From positions 62,001 to 126,000 of the forward strand of contig DEMD01000003.1 in NCBI GenBank assembly GCA_002354735.1: DNA of 64,000 bases. Reading direction: 5' to 3'. The stretch comes from Gammaproteobacteria bacterium UBA2679 (GTDB lineage Bacteria; Pseudomonadota; Gammaproteobacteria; Pseudomonadales; Oleiphilaceae). The stretch's first letter is position 1. Each line of letters starts with the position of its first letter. The notes below the pieces were generated by a model. The model ran no database searches, had not been told where the DNA came from, and saw only the letters and a list, made by a program, of their open reading frames with translations. Positions 45,797 to 55,287 of the stretch are shown one piece after another. Position numbers and translations under genes: made by a program.

Positions 45797-46471
45797 TCAG
45801 GCAGCAGCTTTGGTGTGGGCGCGCCGGTGGAGAATACTGGAGAATTCCTCAGCAAAGGTCTGGTAATTATTTGCGAAGGTATCAGCCTGTGAAGAGAAGC
45901 GGTTGTATGCGATAACCGCCGGAATTGCTGCGAACAGACCGATAGCCGTTGCAATCAATGCCTCGGAGATACCAGGCGCCACGCTGGCGATTGTCGCCTG
46001 CTGCAACTGCGCCAGACCTCGAAAAGAGTTCATGATACCCCAGACCGTGCCGAACAGTCCGATGTAGGGGCTGGTAGACCCGACGGTGGCCAGGAAAGAG
46101 AGATTCGATTCGAGACGCTCCATCTCACGCGTGAAGGCAACTTTCATTGCACGCTGGGTACCCTCCATGACTGCGTCAGGGTCAACACCAGTCTGCTGGC
46201 GCAAGCGTGAAAATTCCTTGAAACCCGAGCGAAAGATCTGCTCCGAGCCCGAGTGCAGATTGGGCGCGGCATTGACTTCCCTGAACAGCTGGTTCAGGTC
46301 CATACCGGACCAAAAACGTTCTTCGAACTTCTGGGTGACCCGCTTTGCCTGGCGATACACCTGTGCGCGCTGAAAGATGACCACCCACGACAGCACTGAT
46401 GCCAGCAGCAGTATGATCATGACTATCTGAACCAGGATGCTAGCCTCTGAAACCAGGGACCAGATCGACAT
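45797..46471 (-). CDS. tolQ: Tol-Pal system protein TolQ
   Basis: TolQ is an ExbB/MotA-type proton-channel subunit in the inner membrane. The protein has about 224 residues and three membrane helices: near residues 12-35, and the pair in S-P-Y-I-G-L-F-G-T-V-W-G-I-M-N and A-L-I-A-T-A-I-G-L-F-A-A-I-P. The conserved Thr/Thr polar faces are present. GGAAG lies five bases before the ATG at 46471, favouring it over the in-frame GTG at 46483. Confidence 0.95.
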   Translation of the reverse strand: MSIWSLVSEASILVQIVMIILLLASVLSWVVIFQRAQVYRQAKRVTQKFEERFWSGMDLNQLFREVNAAPNLHSGSEQIFRSGFKEFSRLRQQTGVDPDAVMEGTQRAMKVAFTREMERLESNLSFLATVGSTSPYIGLFGTVWGIMNSFRGLAQLQQATIASVAPGISEALIATAIGLFAAIPAVIAYNRFSSQADTFANNYQTFAEEFSSILHRRAHTKAAA

Positions 46472-46515
46472 TTTATCTTCCACGCAAACGAACCTCTTTT
46501 TAAATGTTGTTCAGG

Positions 46516-46971
46516 TTAGGCTTTCGAGCCCATTACAGGGCGCTCAATTTTTCCCAATGCGGCTGCCAATGGGGCGGGCATTGCAGTTGGCTTCAGTTTA
46601 TCGTGAGTGACGCAGGCGATTTTAATGCGGCCACTGACAATCGGTTTGCCGAGTTCTGCCGATGCTTCAAACTCGGCCTGGCGAAGGTAGACGTTCTGGC
46701 TGAACTCAATATAGCTGCGCCCAAGCCGGGTTATGTCTGCCGTGACCAAGATTTCATCATCCAGGCGCGCGGGCTGATGATATTGCAGCTCGGCACTGTG
46801 AACAACGAATATGACCTGTGACCATAAGGTTTCCAATCGTGGAAAGCCCAGAGAACGAATGCGCTCGGTCCGTGCCCGCTCCATGAATTTGAGATAATTG
46901 GCATAGAACACGATGCCGCCGACATCGGTATCTTCGACGTATATTCGGATGGGCCAGACGAAATCACTCAC
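46516..46971 (-). CDS. ybgC: Acyl-CoA thioesterase YbgC
   Basis: This hotdog-fold thioesterase is encoded at the head of the tol-pal genes. The 151-residue protein has the family motif [12 protein letters not shown] with the catalytic Asp near residue 15, followed by [12 protein letters not shown]. Its ATG overlaps the ruvB stop by four bases, joining the Ruv and Tol genes into one run. Confidence 0.94.
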   Translation of the reverse strand: MSDFVWPIRIYVEDTDVGGIVFYANYLKFMERARTERIRSLGFPRLETLWSQVIFVVHSAELQYHQPARLDDEILVTADITRLGRSYIEFSQNVYLRQAEFEASAELGKPIVSGRIKIACVTHDKLKPTAMPAPLAAALGKIERPVMGSKA

Positions 46972-48029
46972 GATGCTGGCCTGCCCGACTGTATCTGCTG
47001 CTCGTCATTCTCGACTTCAACCAGTAGAGCCGGCGCTGTCAGTCCGAAGTGTCGATAGGCCAGTGCTGTCGCCATTCGGCCTCGCGAGGTCCGCATGAGA
47101 AAGCCCTGCTGTATCAAGTAAGGTTCGATGACATCTTCCAGTGTGCCCTTGTCTTCACCAAGCGCCGCACCCAGGCTGTCGAGACCGACCGGGCCGCCTT
47201 CAAATTTATCGATGACTGCCATCACGAGACGACGATCCATATGATCAAGTCCATGCAGGTCGACCTTGAGCATATTCAGCGCCTGATCGGCGACATCTCG
47301 ATTGATGCGGCCATCACTGCGGACCTCAGCAAAATCCCTCACTCGTCTCAGCAACCGGTTGGCGATACGTGGTGTACCACGAGCACGCCGGGCGATTTCA
47401 TGAGCGCCTTCAGCATCGATACTCACCTGCATCATCTGCCCGGATCTGGACACGATATGACTGAGGTCGGCGACGTTGTAGAACTCCAGGCGCTGCACGA
47501 TACCGAAGCGGTCACGCAGTGGTGAGGTCAGCAGCCCGGCCCGTGTCGTGGCTCCGACAAGCGTAAAAGGTGGCAGCTCAAGCTTGATGGATCGCGCAGC
47601 AGGCCCTTCACCAATCATGATATCGAGCTGGTAATCTTCCATGGCCGGATAGAGAATTTCCTCAACCACCGCGCTCAGCCGGTGAATCTCGTCGATGAAT
47701 AGCACATCATGTGGTTCGAGATTGGTCAGCAAAGCTGCCAGGTCCCCAGCCTTTTCGAGCACAGGGCCCGAGGTCGTGCGTATGGCCGTACCCATCTCAT
47801 TGGCAATAATATTGGCCAGCGTGGTCTTGCCCAGACCCGGCGGGCCGAAAATCAATGTGTGGTCGAGGGCCTCGCCACGCTTGCGCGCCGCTTCGATAAA
47901 TATTTCGAGCTGCTGAGACACCTGCGGCTGACCGACGTAATCATTCAGCAGCTTTGGTCGTATCGCCCTGTCCTGGATCTCTTCTCTTGGCAGGGGCTGT
48001 GGTGCAATGAGCCGGTCAGCTTCTATCAT
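46968..48029 (-). CDS. ruvB: Holliday junction helicase RuvB
   Basis: RuvB is the AAA+ motor that drives branch migration with RuvA. The 353-residue protein has Walker A G-P-P-G-L-G-K-T near residue 66, Walker B I-D-E-I-H-R-L near 115, sensor 1 in G-A-T-T-R-A-G and the Arg finger in P-L-R-D-R-F-G. A winged-helix end contains F-L-M-R-T-S-R-G-R. The short gap to ruvA (13 bp) and the overlap with ybgC suggest one transcript. No ruvC lies upstream of ruvA here. Confidence 0.97.
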   Translation of the reverse strand: MIEADRLIAPQPLPREEIQDRAIRPKLLNDYVGQPQVSQQLEIFIEAARKRGEALDHTLIFGPPGLGKTTLANIIANEMGTAIRTTSGPVLEKAGDLAALLTNLEPHDVLFIDEIHRLSAVVEEILYPAMEDYQLDIMIGEGPAARSIKLELPPFTLVGATTRAGLLTSPLRDRFGIVQRLEFYNVADLSHIVSRSGQMMQVSIDAEGAHEIARRARGTPRIANRLLRRVRDFAEVRSDGRINRDVADQALNMLKVDLHGLDHMDRRLVMAVIDKFEGGPVGLDSLGAALGEDKGTLEDVIEPYLIQQGFLMRTSRGRMATALAYRHFGLTAPALLVEVENDEQQIQSGRPAS

Positions 48030-48042
48030 ATGTCGTCATTTG

Positions 48043-48738
48043 CTATTTACCTTTCACCATCGAACGCAAGGCCTGTCTGATCAATTCATCTCGCGTCAAC
48101 GCATCAGTATAGACTGCGGTGATCATACGGGTGGCTTCTGGCGGCTTGTAACCCAATGCAATCAAAGCCGTTTCTGCTTCAAAGCGTATCTTCGCCGGGG
48201 AAGACGACTGTGCATCCAGGCCTTCGTCAGTACCAGCCACCGCCATGGTTTCAATCCCAACATCGCCTGATTCTGACGCCTCAGCACCACCTGTCAACCG
48301 TTGGCTTGCCTGATCGGGCCTCTGCTGAAAACTCCAGTTGGCGAGCCTGTCCCGCAACTCGATCAACAGACGCTCTGCCGTTTTCTTGCCTATACCCGGC
48401 AAACGGGTAAACGTAGCGAGATCTTCAGCACGCACCAGCGCCACGAGGTCCCTTGCTGTCAGGTGCGAGAGAATATTCACGGCAAGTTTTGGCCCTATGC
48501 CACTGACCTTGAGCAGCACACGAAACAGATCACGATCCTGCCGAGTGAGGAAACCATACAGTAACTGAGCATCCTCCCGCACCACCAGATGTGTGTACAG
48601 GGCGTATTCGGCGTTGATGGTGGTGAGCTCGAGCGCTGCAGTCAGGGGCACTTCTATTTCATAGCCCACCCCACCAGCATTGAGCAATACATGCGGAGAA
48701 TCAATTAAGAGCAAGCGCCCCTGAACATACCCAATCAC
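48043..48738 (-). CDS. ruvA: Holliday junction DNA-binding protein RuvA
   Basis: RuvA binds Holliday junctions and loads RuvB. The 231-residue protein starts with I-G-Y-V-Q-G-R-L in the OB domain. Two helix-hairpin-helix motifs follow (V-S-G-I-G-P-K-L-A and L-P-G-I-G-K-K-T-A-E-R-L). A long acidic linker precedes the C-terminal RuvB-binding domain (A-L-I-A-L-G-Y-K-P-P-E-A). The linker makes it longer than E. coli RuvA (203). The start is a GTG at 48738 with GAGG eight bases upstream. The gene is divergent from imuA. Confidence 0.95.
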   Translation of the reverse strand: MIGYVQGRLLLIDSPHVLLNAGGVGYEIEVPLTAALELTTINAEYALYTHLVVREDAQLLYGFLTRQDRDLFRVLLKVSGIGPKLAVNILSHLTARDLVALVRAEDLATFTRLPGIGKKTAERLLIELRDRLANWSFQQRPDQASQRLTGGAEASESGDVGIETMAVAGTDEGLDAQSSSPAKIRFEAETALIALGYKPPEATRMITAVYTDALTRDELIRQALRSMVKGK

Positions 48739-48859
48739 ACTTTTCCCTCTTCATTCATAGAGTTGGCCTTCGATATTAATTATTAATTTAACTTAAGCCC
48801 TCTTCAGATTGATCTTTCTGAGCTTTTTAAAACGGCTTAGAGATGCGGCCGGATAGTGA

Positions 48860-48888
48860 TTGCGTGGCACCAAATCGCTTTCTATACT
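48860..48888 (+). promoter_or_regulatory. Sigma70-type promoter of imuA-imuB-dnaE2
   Basis: TTGCGT (48860-48865) is followed after 17 bp by TATACT (48883-48888), about 40 bp upstream of the imuA start. The -10 element overlaps the LexA site, so LexA binding would block polymerase directly. Confidence 0.7.
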
Positions 48889-48904
48889 GTATAAACAAAC
48901 AGTA
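48885..48904 (+). promoter_or_regulatory. LexA-binding site (SOS box)
   Basis: The sequence TACTGTATAAACAAACAGTA contains CTGT-N8-ACAG with AT-rich centre and TA flanks on both sides. This is the gammaproteobacterial LexA consensus and lies over the imuA promoter -10. It predicts DNA-damage induction of the mutagenesis cassette. Confidence 0.9.
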
Positions 48905-48926
48905 GTTCTGTACAGCGGAGATGCAT

Positions 48927-49751
48927 ATGTCACTTGAACAGCTTATCGACAGCGGACGGATCTGGCGCTATGAATCACGTACCTCCCGGCAGAACTCGCT
49001 TCAGACCTCAGAGCCCGCACTGGCTCTCTATGATAATGAAATTCGTCAGGATGGCCCCGAGCCAGCTTCTGAAGCTGCTCCGCCAGCCGAACTTGCCACA
49101 GGTTATCCGCTGCTCGACAGAGTACTGACCGACAGGGGATGGCCATGCAGTGGCGTGACTGAGCTCCTCTATACCAACGATGGCATCGGAGAACTTTCGC
49201 TGCTGCTGCCGGCCCTGCGCACACTCAGCAGAGGCCAGCGCTGGATCATCTGGATTGCGCCACCATTCCAGCTCAACTCTATCGCATTGGCTGCGGAGGA
49301 TATAGATGTGCACAATCATATCGTGCTCAGCCCCGAATCCGATCGCGATTTCTGGTGGGCCTGTGAAGAAGCGATCAAGAGCGGTGCCTGCAGTGCCGTG
49401 CTCGCCTGGCCGGATTTATCGAGGGAGCGCTCGAACGGACGCGGGCAGCAATCCTCGCAGAAAGCCTATGCTTGCCTCCGCCGATTGCAGATTGCAGCGG
49501 CCCAGCACAAGGTGGCTTGTTTTCTATACCGACAGAATGCCCAAGCGGCTGTGGATCAGGGCGGTAGCCCCAGTTCGCTACGCCTTCAACTCAGGCCCGA
49601 CACGGCTTCAGGCGCGCTGATGGTTGAAGTGCTCAAGCAGCGGGGCCCCCGGCCTCACGAGCCAATGAGCCTGAAAATTCCAAGGCCGCAACCTTTTCAT
49701 TACAGCCGGCTGAGCGACCTGAAGCATCTGCTGCAGACCGCCGCTGTCTGA
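48927..49751 (+). CDS. imuA: SOS mutagenesis protein ImuA
   Basis: ImuA is a RecA-like accessory of the ImuB-DnaE2 translesion system (older annotations call it SulA-like). The protein has about 274 residues. A variable N-terminus is followed by a RecA-type core: P-L-L-D-R-V-L-T-D-R-G-W-P, then G-V-T-E-L-L-Y in place of a Walker A loop, and I-W-I-A-P-P near 105. The GGAG before 48927 favours that ATG; the in-frame ATG at 48921 is six bases upstream. A LexA box and promoter precede it, and imuB follows after five bases. Confidence 0.87.
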   Translation: MSLEQLIDSGRIWRYESRTSRQNSLQTSEPALALYDNEIRQDGPEPASEAAPPAELATGYPLLDRVLTDRGWPCSGVTELLYTNDGIGELSLLLPALRTLSRGQRWIIWIAPPFQLNSIALAAEDIDVHNHIVLSPESDRDFWWACEEAIKSGACSAVLAWPDLSRERSNGRGQQSSQKAYACLRRLQIAAAQHKVACFLYRQNAQAAVDQGGSPSSLRLQLRPDTASGALMVEVLKQRGPRPHEPMSLKIPRPQPFHYSRLSDLKHLLQTAAV

Positions 49752-49756
49752 TTCCC

Positions 49757-51211
49757 ATGCATTGGTTGTACCTTCATCTACCGCATCTGTTTGCGGAGCA
49801 TAGTCTGCCCGAGTTCCGTTCGGAGCAGCCGGTCATCGTTGTTACACAGGATGGCCGCCAGGTCATCGATATTAATGCGGCTGCGCAGCAGGCCGGTCTC
49901 GAAACAGCTATGACCAGCGAAACAGCCTGCTGTCTGTGCCCTGCTGTGCGTGTGGTGAAGTACAGCGCAGCCACTGCCTTTCAGGCACTGCGTCATGTCG
50001 CTATAGCCGCGCTGGCAGAATCGGCATGGGTGAGCCCAGATGCACCTGATGGGCTGTATATGGAAGTTGGTTCTATGCGGCGTCTGAAAGGTGACTACGC
50101 CGCGCAGATTGCCTTTCTACATGAGTTTTATGCCGAGCTCGGCTATACCGTGCATATCGCCCAGCACAGTCGTGCCAGGGCTGCGCGCATTCTGGCCAGG
50201 CAGACCGGAGCTGCCGCGGCTTCTGAGCCTGATGCCCTGATCGAGTTGAGACACCTGCCGGTGACTGTACTGTCTTTGTCTGCAGCCATGATCAAGCGGC
50301 TTCACAAGCTTGGCCTCAAGACCCTCGGTGACCTCAACGCGCTCGATACCGGCGAGCTGAATTATCGCCTCGGAGCCAGTCTGGATGAGGTCGACTTCAT
50401 CTTCGGTCGCAGACAATGGCTGCCAGAACCCTTTTATGCGCCCGAAAGCTTCGACTGGTCGCAGTCCTTTGAGCACGATATCGAGCAGCAACAGGCGCTG
50501 TTCTTCCCCATAAGTCAGGGCATACGCACCTTCTGTCAATTCCTGCGCCTTCGCTGCCTGAGTGCGCAACGTCTCATACTGGTACTGCGTTTCCGTGAGC
50601 GTGAGCGCTACCCAGCCCGCACGCTGCAGATCAATCTGGCTGAAGCCGAGAACAGCACTGAAAGTTGGCTCTACATGCTGAAGATGACGCTCGAGCGTTG
50701 CGAGCTTCCAGCACCTGTCGTGGCGGCTTCACTACACGCAGGGGGTAAGCATGAAGCTGAGTTGATACCGGTCGAACAAAAGGCGGCGGTACTGTGGGAA
50801 GCCCCCACAGACCAGATTCGTGCTCGTCAGACCCGCCTGCTGAACCGGCTGGCGGCCCGCTTGGGTGAACACCACCTACTGTTTCCACGCTGCGTGCATG
50901 ACCCTCGCCCTGAACGACAGAGCATCTATGCCAGCTCGATCGTGCAGAGCACTGAGACTGCAGCCATCACGCAGTTATCAGGCAGGACCAGACCGCTCTG
51001 GCTCACCCCGGTCACGCCACTGGTCTTCAGCTCCAGAGCGATGCTCAGCGAGTTCAGGATCGTTCATGGGCCAGTGCAGATCCACACCGGCTGGTGGGAC
51101 GACGAAGGCTGTTACCGGAACTATTACATCAGTCGTCTCCCGGGCGGCAGCCTGTGCTGGATTTTCTTCGACAAGAATCAGCAGTGTTTTTCGCAGGGTC
51201 TGTTCGCGTGA
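49757..51211 (+). CDS. imuB: Non-catalytic Y-family polymerase-like protein ImuB
   Basis: ImuB is the hub of the ImuA-ImuB-DnaE2 mutasome and binds the sliding clamp. The 484-residue protein has the Y-family outline: the helix-hairpin-helix region I-K-R-L-H-K-L-G-L-K-T-L near 180 and the little-finger segment. The catalytic acidic residues are gone: the start reads L-Y-L-H-L-P-H-L-F in place of D-x-D-x-F-Y, and D-G-L-Y-M-E-V replaces the S-x-D-E motif. It therefore should not polymerise. The R-P-L-W-L-T-P segment near 415 is typical of ImuB C-termini; I see no perfect clamp-binding motif. Its stop overlaps the dnaE2 start. Confidence 0.9.
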   Translation: MHWLYLHLPHLFAEHSLPEFRSEQPVIVVTQDGRQVIDINAAAQQAGLETAMTSETACCLCPAVRVVKYSAATAFQALRHVAIAALAESAWVSPDAPDGLYMEVGSMRRLKGDYAAQIAFLHEFYAELGYTVHIAQHSRARAARILARQTGAAAASEPDALIELRHLPVTVLSLSAAMIKRLHKLGLKTLGDLNALDTGELNYRLGASLDEVDFIFGRRQWLPEPFYAPESFDWSQSFEHDIEQQQALFFPISQGIRTFCQFLRLRCLSAQRLILVLRFRERERYPARTLQINLAEAENSTESWLYMLKMTLERCELPAPVVAASLHAGGKHEAELIPVEQKAAVLWEAPTDQIRARQTRLLNRLAARLGEHHLLFPRCVHDPRPERQSIYASSIVQSTETAAITQLSGRTRPLWLTPVTPLVFSSRAMLSEFRIVHGPVQIHTGWWDDEGCYRNYYISRLPGGSLCWIFFDKNQQCFSQGLFA

Positions 51212-54200
51212 TCGATTTTGCCGAGCTGCATTGTTTGAGTAACTACAGCTTCCTTCAGGGCGCTTCACATCCTGAGGAGTTGGTGCTGCAGGCCTTCGAG
51301 CTGGGTTATCGCGGACTGGCCATCACGGATGAATGTTCCGTAGCAGGTTCGGTAAAAGCCTGGAAGCAGCTGGATTCACTCAAGAAGCAGGCTGCTGGCA
51401 GCCATCCCCAGCAGCCCGGCAAGGACCTCGCACTACAGGCAAAGCTGGATCGCTTCCGTCTTGTCACCGGCAGTGAGTTTCGCCATGACGGGCATCATTT
51501 CGTCGTACTGGCGACTACTAAAACGGCTTATGCGGAACTCTGCCGGTTGATTACGCGCTGTCGTCGTGAAGCAGAGAAAGGTCGTTATCATTTCCATCCG
51601 GAGTGGCTGCGAGAAGAGATCCAGACGGGGTTGTTGCTGTGGCTACCGGGCTATCCGCCTGTAAGAACCATCAGCGCGGAGCTCATTGCCATCATCAAGT
51701 CATTTGGCGATCGTTGCTGGCTGCTATTGCAGCTGTTACTAACGGATCACGATGCGGCGCATAGTGCACATGTGGCCGAACTCAGCGAGCGCTGGAACCT
51801 GCCCATCGTCGCCAGCAGTTACCCACAAATGCATAGCCCCCGACGCAAGATGTTGCATGACTGCCTGAGAGCCATCGACCTGAACATGTCAGTCAAGGCC
51901 GCCCGAGCGAAGCTGATGCCGAACGCTCAGAATCACCTGCGGCCAGTCAGCCGCCTGACCGCGATCTATCCGGCGCAGGCGCTGCAGACCACCATGGATA
52001 TTCTGACACGCTGCACCTTTCAGATGGAGGAGATCACCTACCAGTATCCTCGCGAAGCTGTACCTGAAGGTCTCGACCCGAGCGCATATCTCCGCAAGCT
52101 TACTTTCGAAGGGGCGCATCAGCGATACCCCGGCGGTATACCGGACAATGTGCTGGCACTGCTTGAAAAAGAGCTGCGCATCATCGCCGAGCTGCGCTAT
52201 GAATATTATTTCCTCACCATTCACGACATCGTTCGCTATGCCAAAAGTAACGACATTCTCTGCCAGGGACGAGGCTCTGCTGCGAACTCTGCCGTGTGCT
52301 ACTGCCTCGGCATTACCGAAGTCGATCCGTCCAGAAGCAGCATGCTGTTCGAGCGCTTCATATCCAAGCGTCGCAATGAGCCCCCTGATATCGATGTTGA
52401 TTTCGATAACTCGCGACGAGAAGAAGTCATTCAGTACATCTACCGGCGTTACGGACGTGATCGTTGCGCCATCGCAGCCACGGTCATCAGCTATCGCCCC
52501 AAGAGCGCCATTCGGGACCTGGGCAAGGCTCTGGGACTCGAGATGCATCGCCTCGAAAAGGCGATCGCCAACTTTGGCTGGGGCTATCGCAGCAAGGCCA
52601 ACTGGATCGATGAAATTTTCAGTAGCGAACTCAGTGACGACAACCGGACGCTGCGCCTGTTCAAGCGGCTGCTCGATGAACTGCTCGGCTTCCCGAGACA
52701 TCTGTCGCAACATGTTGGAGGCTTTGTCATCACCGAAGGTCCACTGAGCGATCTGGTGCCGATCGAAAACGCGGCCATGGTCGACAGGACAGTTATCCAA
52801 TGGGATAAAAATGACCTCGAAGCCCTCCACCTGATGAAGGTCGATGTGCTGGCGCTCGGCATGATAAGCGCGCTGCACAAGTCTTTCACGCTGATCAGCG
52901 AACTGACTGGTCGCACCTTCAGGATGAGCGATATTCCGCCTGAGGCCGATCCACGTGTGTTCGACATGCTGTGCAGGGCCGATTCCATAGGCCTTTTCCA
53001 GGTGGAGTCACGGGCGCAGATGAACATGCTGCCGCGCCTGCGTCCGGCCACTTTTTACGATCTGGTTGTTCAAATCGCACTGGTTCGACCGGGTCCTATT
53101 CATGGCGACATGGTGCACCCGTATTTGCGGCGGCGGGCGGGACTGGAGACGGTGGAAATCCCGCTGGAAGAACTCAAGCCTATACTGGCTCGCACCTATG
53201 GCGTACCGATTTTCCAGGAGCAGGTCATTGCCATGGCCATGATCGGTGCTGGCTTCAGCGCAGATGAAGCCGAGGCATTGCGGCGCGCTATGGCTAGCTG
53301 GAAGAAGACCGGCCACATGAGTGGTCTGCGGGAGAAACTCAAAGCGAATCTGGCCAAGCGTGGCGTGCCGGATAGCTTTATCGATCGCATCGGGCGGCAA
53401 ATCGAGGGCTTTGGCGAATATGGCTTCCCCGAGTCCCACGCAGCCAGTTTTGCACTGCTGGTGTATGCCTCGGCCTGGCTAAAGTGCTACTACCCGCTGG
53501 TCTTCTGCTGTGCCTTGCTCAACAGTCAGCCCATGGGCTTCTATCAGCCCTGGCAGCTGATACAGGATGCCAAGCGTCATGATGTACTGGTACTACCGGT
53601 TGATATCAATCGCAGCCAATGGGATCACACGCTTGAGCCCATTTCCGAGCCCTATAGCACTGGCGCGAATCCTGAAGAGGACCTGCGAAGGGATGCTCGA
53701 TACGCACTTCGGCTCGGTTTCAGACTTGTCAAAGGCATGCGAGAGGATAGTGGCCGAGCCATTGTGAGCAGCCGTCCTCCTGGTGGTTTCGCAAGCTATG
53801 CCGCGGTAGTCAATATTGCCGAGGTTCGCCGGGATGATCTCGAAGCGCTGGCGTCGGCTGATGCCTTCAGCTGCCTCGGCGAGCATCGCTATCAACAGCG
53901 CTGGCAGGCGGCAGGTCGTGGCCTGTACCGTGATCTGTTTTCAGAGTCGGAACAACAGCGCAGCCCGGTGCCACCGCCGGACCGCCTGCAGAGCCTGCTC
54001 GAAGACTACGACACAACGTCGGTGCTGCTGAATGATCACCCGATGGCTTATCTGCGAGATAACAAGCAGTTGCCGAGGCAATACAAAGCCGAAAGTCTGG
54101 CGCAGCTGCCGAACAAGAGCCTGGTGATCGTCTCTGGCGTGGTCATCAATCGTCAGCGACCCAAGACCGCAGCTGGGGTGACATTCCTGACGCTCGAAGA

Positions 54201-54405
54201 TGAAACCGGCAGCATCAATCTCGTGGTCTGGCTGGCGCTGGCGAAGAAGCAGATGAAGGTACTGGTGCAGTCAAGGATACTGAAGGTATATGGCAAAGTT
54301 GAGCGCGATGTCGATGGACAGGTTGTCCACGTGATTGCGCATCATCTGGAAGATATCAGTGAGCGAATGCATGAGCTGAAATCGGCTTCCAGAGACTTCC
54401 AGTAA
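51208..54405 (+). CDS. dnaE2: Error-prone DNA polymerase DnaE2
   Basis: DnaE2 is an alternative C-family polymerase used for damage-induced translesion synthesis. The GTG at 51208, overlapping the imuB stop (GTGA), gives 1065 residues; the upstream in-frame extension lies inside imuB. It has an N-terminal PHP domain (A-E-L-H-C-L-S-N-Y-S-F-L-Q-G). The catalytic palm has P-P-D-I-D-V-D-F near residue 395 and M-K-V-D-V-L-A-L-G near 548. A finger region with G-A-G-F-S-A-D-E-A-E and a C-terminal OB fold (G-V-T-F-L-T-L-E-D-E-T-G) follow. The cassette lacks a local lexA. Confidence 0.96.
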   Translation: MIDFAELHCLSNYSFLQGASHPEELVLQAFELGYRGLAITDECSVAGSVKAWKQLDSLKKQAAGSHPQQPGKDLALQAKLDRFRLVTGSEFRHDGHHFVVLATTKTAYAELCRLITRCRREAEKGRYHFHPEWLREEIQTGLLLWLPGYPPVRTISAELIAIIKSFGDRCWLLLQLLLTDHDAAHSAHVAELSERWNLPIVASSYPQMHSPRRKMLHDCLRAIDLNMSVKAARAKLMPNAQNHLRPVSRLTAIYPAQALQTTMDILTRCTFQMEEITYQYPREAVPEGLDPSAYLRKLTFEGAHQRYPGGIPDNVLALLEKELRIIAELRYEYYFLTIHDIVRYAKSNDILCQGRGSAANSAVCYCLGITEVDPSRSSMLFERFISKRRNEPPDIDVDFDNSRREEVIQYIYRRYGRDRCAIAATVISYRPKSAIRDLGKALGLEMHRLEKAIANFGWGYRSKANWIDEIFSSELSDDNRTLRLFKRLLDELLGFPRHLSQHVGGFVITEGPLSDLVPIENAAMVDRTVIQWDKNDLEALHLMKVDVLALGMISALHKSFTLISELTGRTFRMSDIPPEADPRVFDMLCRADSIGLFQVESRAQMNMLPRLRPATFYDLVVQIALVRPGPIHGDMVHPYLRRRAGLETVEIPLEELKPILARTYGVPIFQEQVIAMAMIGAGFSADEAEALRRAMASWKKTGHMSGLREKLKANLAKRGVPDSFIDRIGRQIEGFGEYGFPESHAASFALLVYASAWLKCYYPLVFCCALLNSQPMGFYQPWQLIQDAKRHDVLVLPVDINRSQWDHTLEPISEPYSTGANPEEDLRRDARYALRLGFRLVKGMREDSGRAIVSSRPPGGFASYAAVVNIAEVRRDDLEALASADAFSCLGEHRYQQRWQAAGRGLYRDLFSESEQQRSPVPPPDRLQSLLEDYDTTSVLLNDHPMAYLRDNKQLPRQYKAESLAQLPNKSLVIVSGVVINRQRPKTAAGVTFLTLEDETGSINLVVWLALAKKQMKVLVQSRILKVYGKVERDVDGQVVHVIAHHLEDISERMHELKSASRDFQ

Positions 54406-54417
54406 ACCTGGACAACG

Positions 54418-54453
54418 GCCTGAGGAGACGCCCGTTATCGCGTTGCCTCAGGC
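54418..54453. terminator. Inverted repeat at the end of dnaE2
   Basis: A perfect 8-bp stem GCCTGAGG / CCTCAGGC with a 20-nt loop begins 13 bases after the dnaE2 stop. No U-run follows, so its terminator activity is uncertain. Confidence 0.4.
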
Positions 54454-54466
54454 TGGTAACCAAGAG

Positions 54467-54496
54467 CACGGGACGCGAAGACTCCGCGAACCCGTG
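54467..54496. terminator. Second hairpin between dnaE2 and the SDR gene
   Basis: The stem is CACGGG / CCCGTG with an inner CGCG / CGCG pair. It lies just before the stop of the convergent SDR gene. There is no U-run, so it may act as an mRNA 3' stabiliser. Confidence 0.4.
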
Positions 54497-54502
54497 AATT
54501 CA

Positions 54503-55276
54503 TCAGGCTAGCAAACCGCCGTCGATGGCCCAGGACTGGCCAGTGACGAAACTGCTTTCGTCACTGCACAGCCAGGCCAGCAGGTTCGCCGCTTCTACGG
54601 GCTCACCCAGGCGACGCATGGGATTGGCGTTGGTGACTGCTTTCACCTGACGTTCATCCATCATCGACAGGGCACGCTCGACCATTGGCGTACGCAGGAA
54701 GCTTGGACAGACCGCATTGACTCGGATATTTGCCCGCGCGTATTCCACGGCCGCCGTACGCGTCAGCCCAATAACACCAAACTTACTGGCAGAGTAAGGA
54801 CCCAGCATTGGTGCCGAATGCAAACCTGCCACTGACGCAATGTTGATGATATGACCACCAGACGGGGAACCGTCAGCACTTTTAGCCTTCAACATATGCC
54901 GGAGCTCATGTTGCATGCAGAGGAAAACACCCTTGAGATTGATATCAATGGTCTTGTCCCAGAGCTCTTCACTGCATTCATGCAGTGGCATGTTCCTGTG
55001 CTCGACACCGGCATTGTTGATGGCGACATCGAGCTTCAGACCACGCTTCTCGATTTCGGCAAACATGCTCGCAACCTGCGCAGAGTCCGATACATCAGCC
55101 TGAATGAACGTGACGTTGCCGCCAATTTCCTTGACGAAGGCCTCACCAGCTTCACGATTGACATCGTTCAGCACGATGGTTGCGCCCAGATCCAGCAGAT
55201 GCAGTGCCGTCTCGCGACCGATGCCAGACGCCGCGCCGGTGATCAATACGGTCTTGCCTTTCAGATTTGCACTCAT
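54503..55276 (-). CDS. Short-chain dehydrogenase/reductase
   Basis: The 257-residue classical SDR has a G-A-A-S-G-I-G cofactor loop at 14-20, N-N-A-G-V-E-H near 87, and catalytic Ser in S-V-A-G-L-H with Tyr and Lys in Y-S-A-S-K. The D after beta-strand 2 (V-L-N-D-V-N) suggests NAD(H) preference. The substrate is probably a hydroxyacyl or steroid-like alcohol given its neighbours, as inference. It is the last gene of the four-gene acyl-CoA metabolism cluster on the minus strand, 11 bp after the reductase. Confidence 0.9.
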   Translation of the reverse strand: MSANLKGKTVLITGAASGIGRETALHLLDLGATIVLNDVNREAGEAFVKEIGGNVTFIQADVSDSAQVASMFAEIEKRGLKLDVAINNAGVEHRNMPLHECSEELWDKTIDINLKGVFLCMQHELRHMLKAKSADGSPSGGHIINIASVAGLHSAPMLGPYSASKFGVIGLTRTAAVEYARANIRVNAVCPSFLRTPMVERALSMMDERQVKAVTNANPMRRLGEPVEAANLLAWLCSDESSFVTGQSWAIDGGLLA

Positions 55277-55287
55277 GGCAACCTTCC

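Noticed and set aside
51889..52878. 329-codon open frame on - inside dnaE2
   Set aside because: dnaE2 has clear PHP, palm and OB motifs in its own frame; the antisense frame is a shadow.
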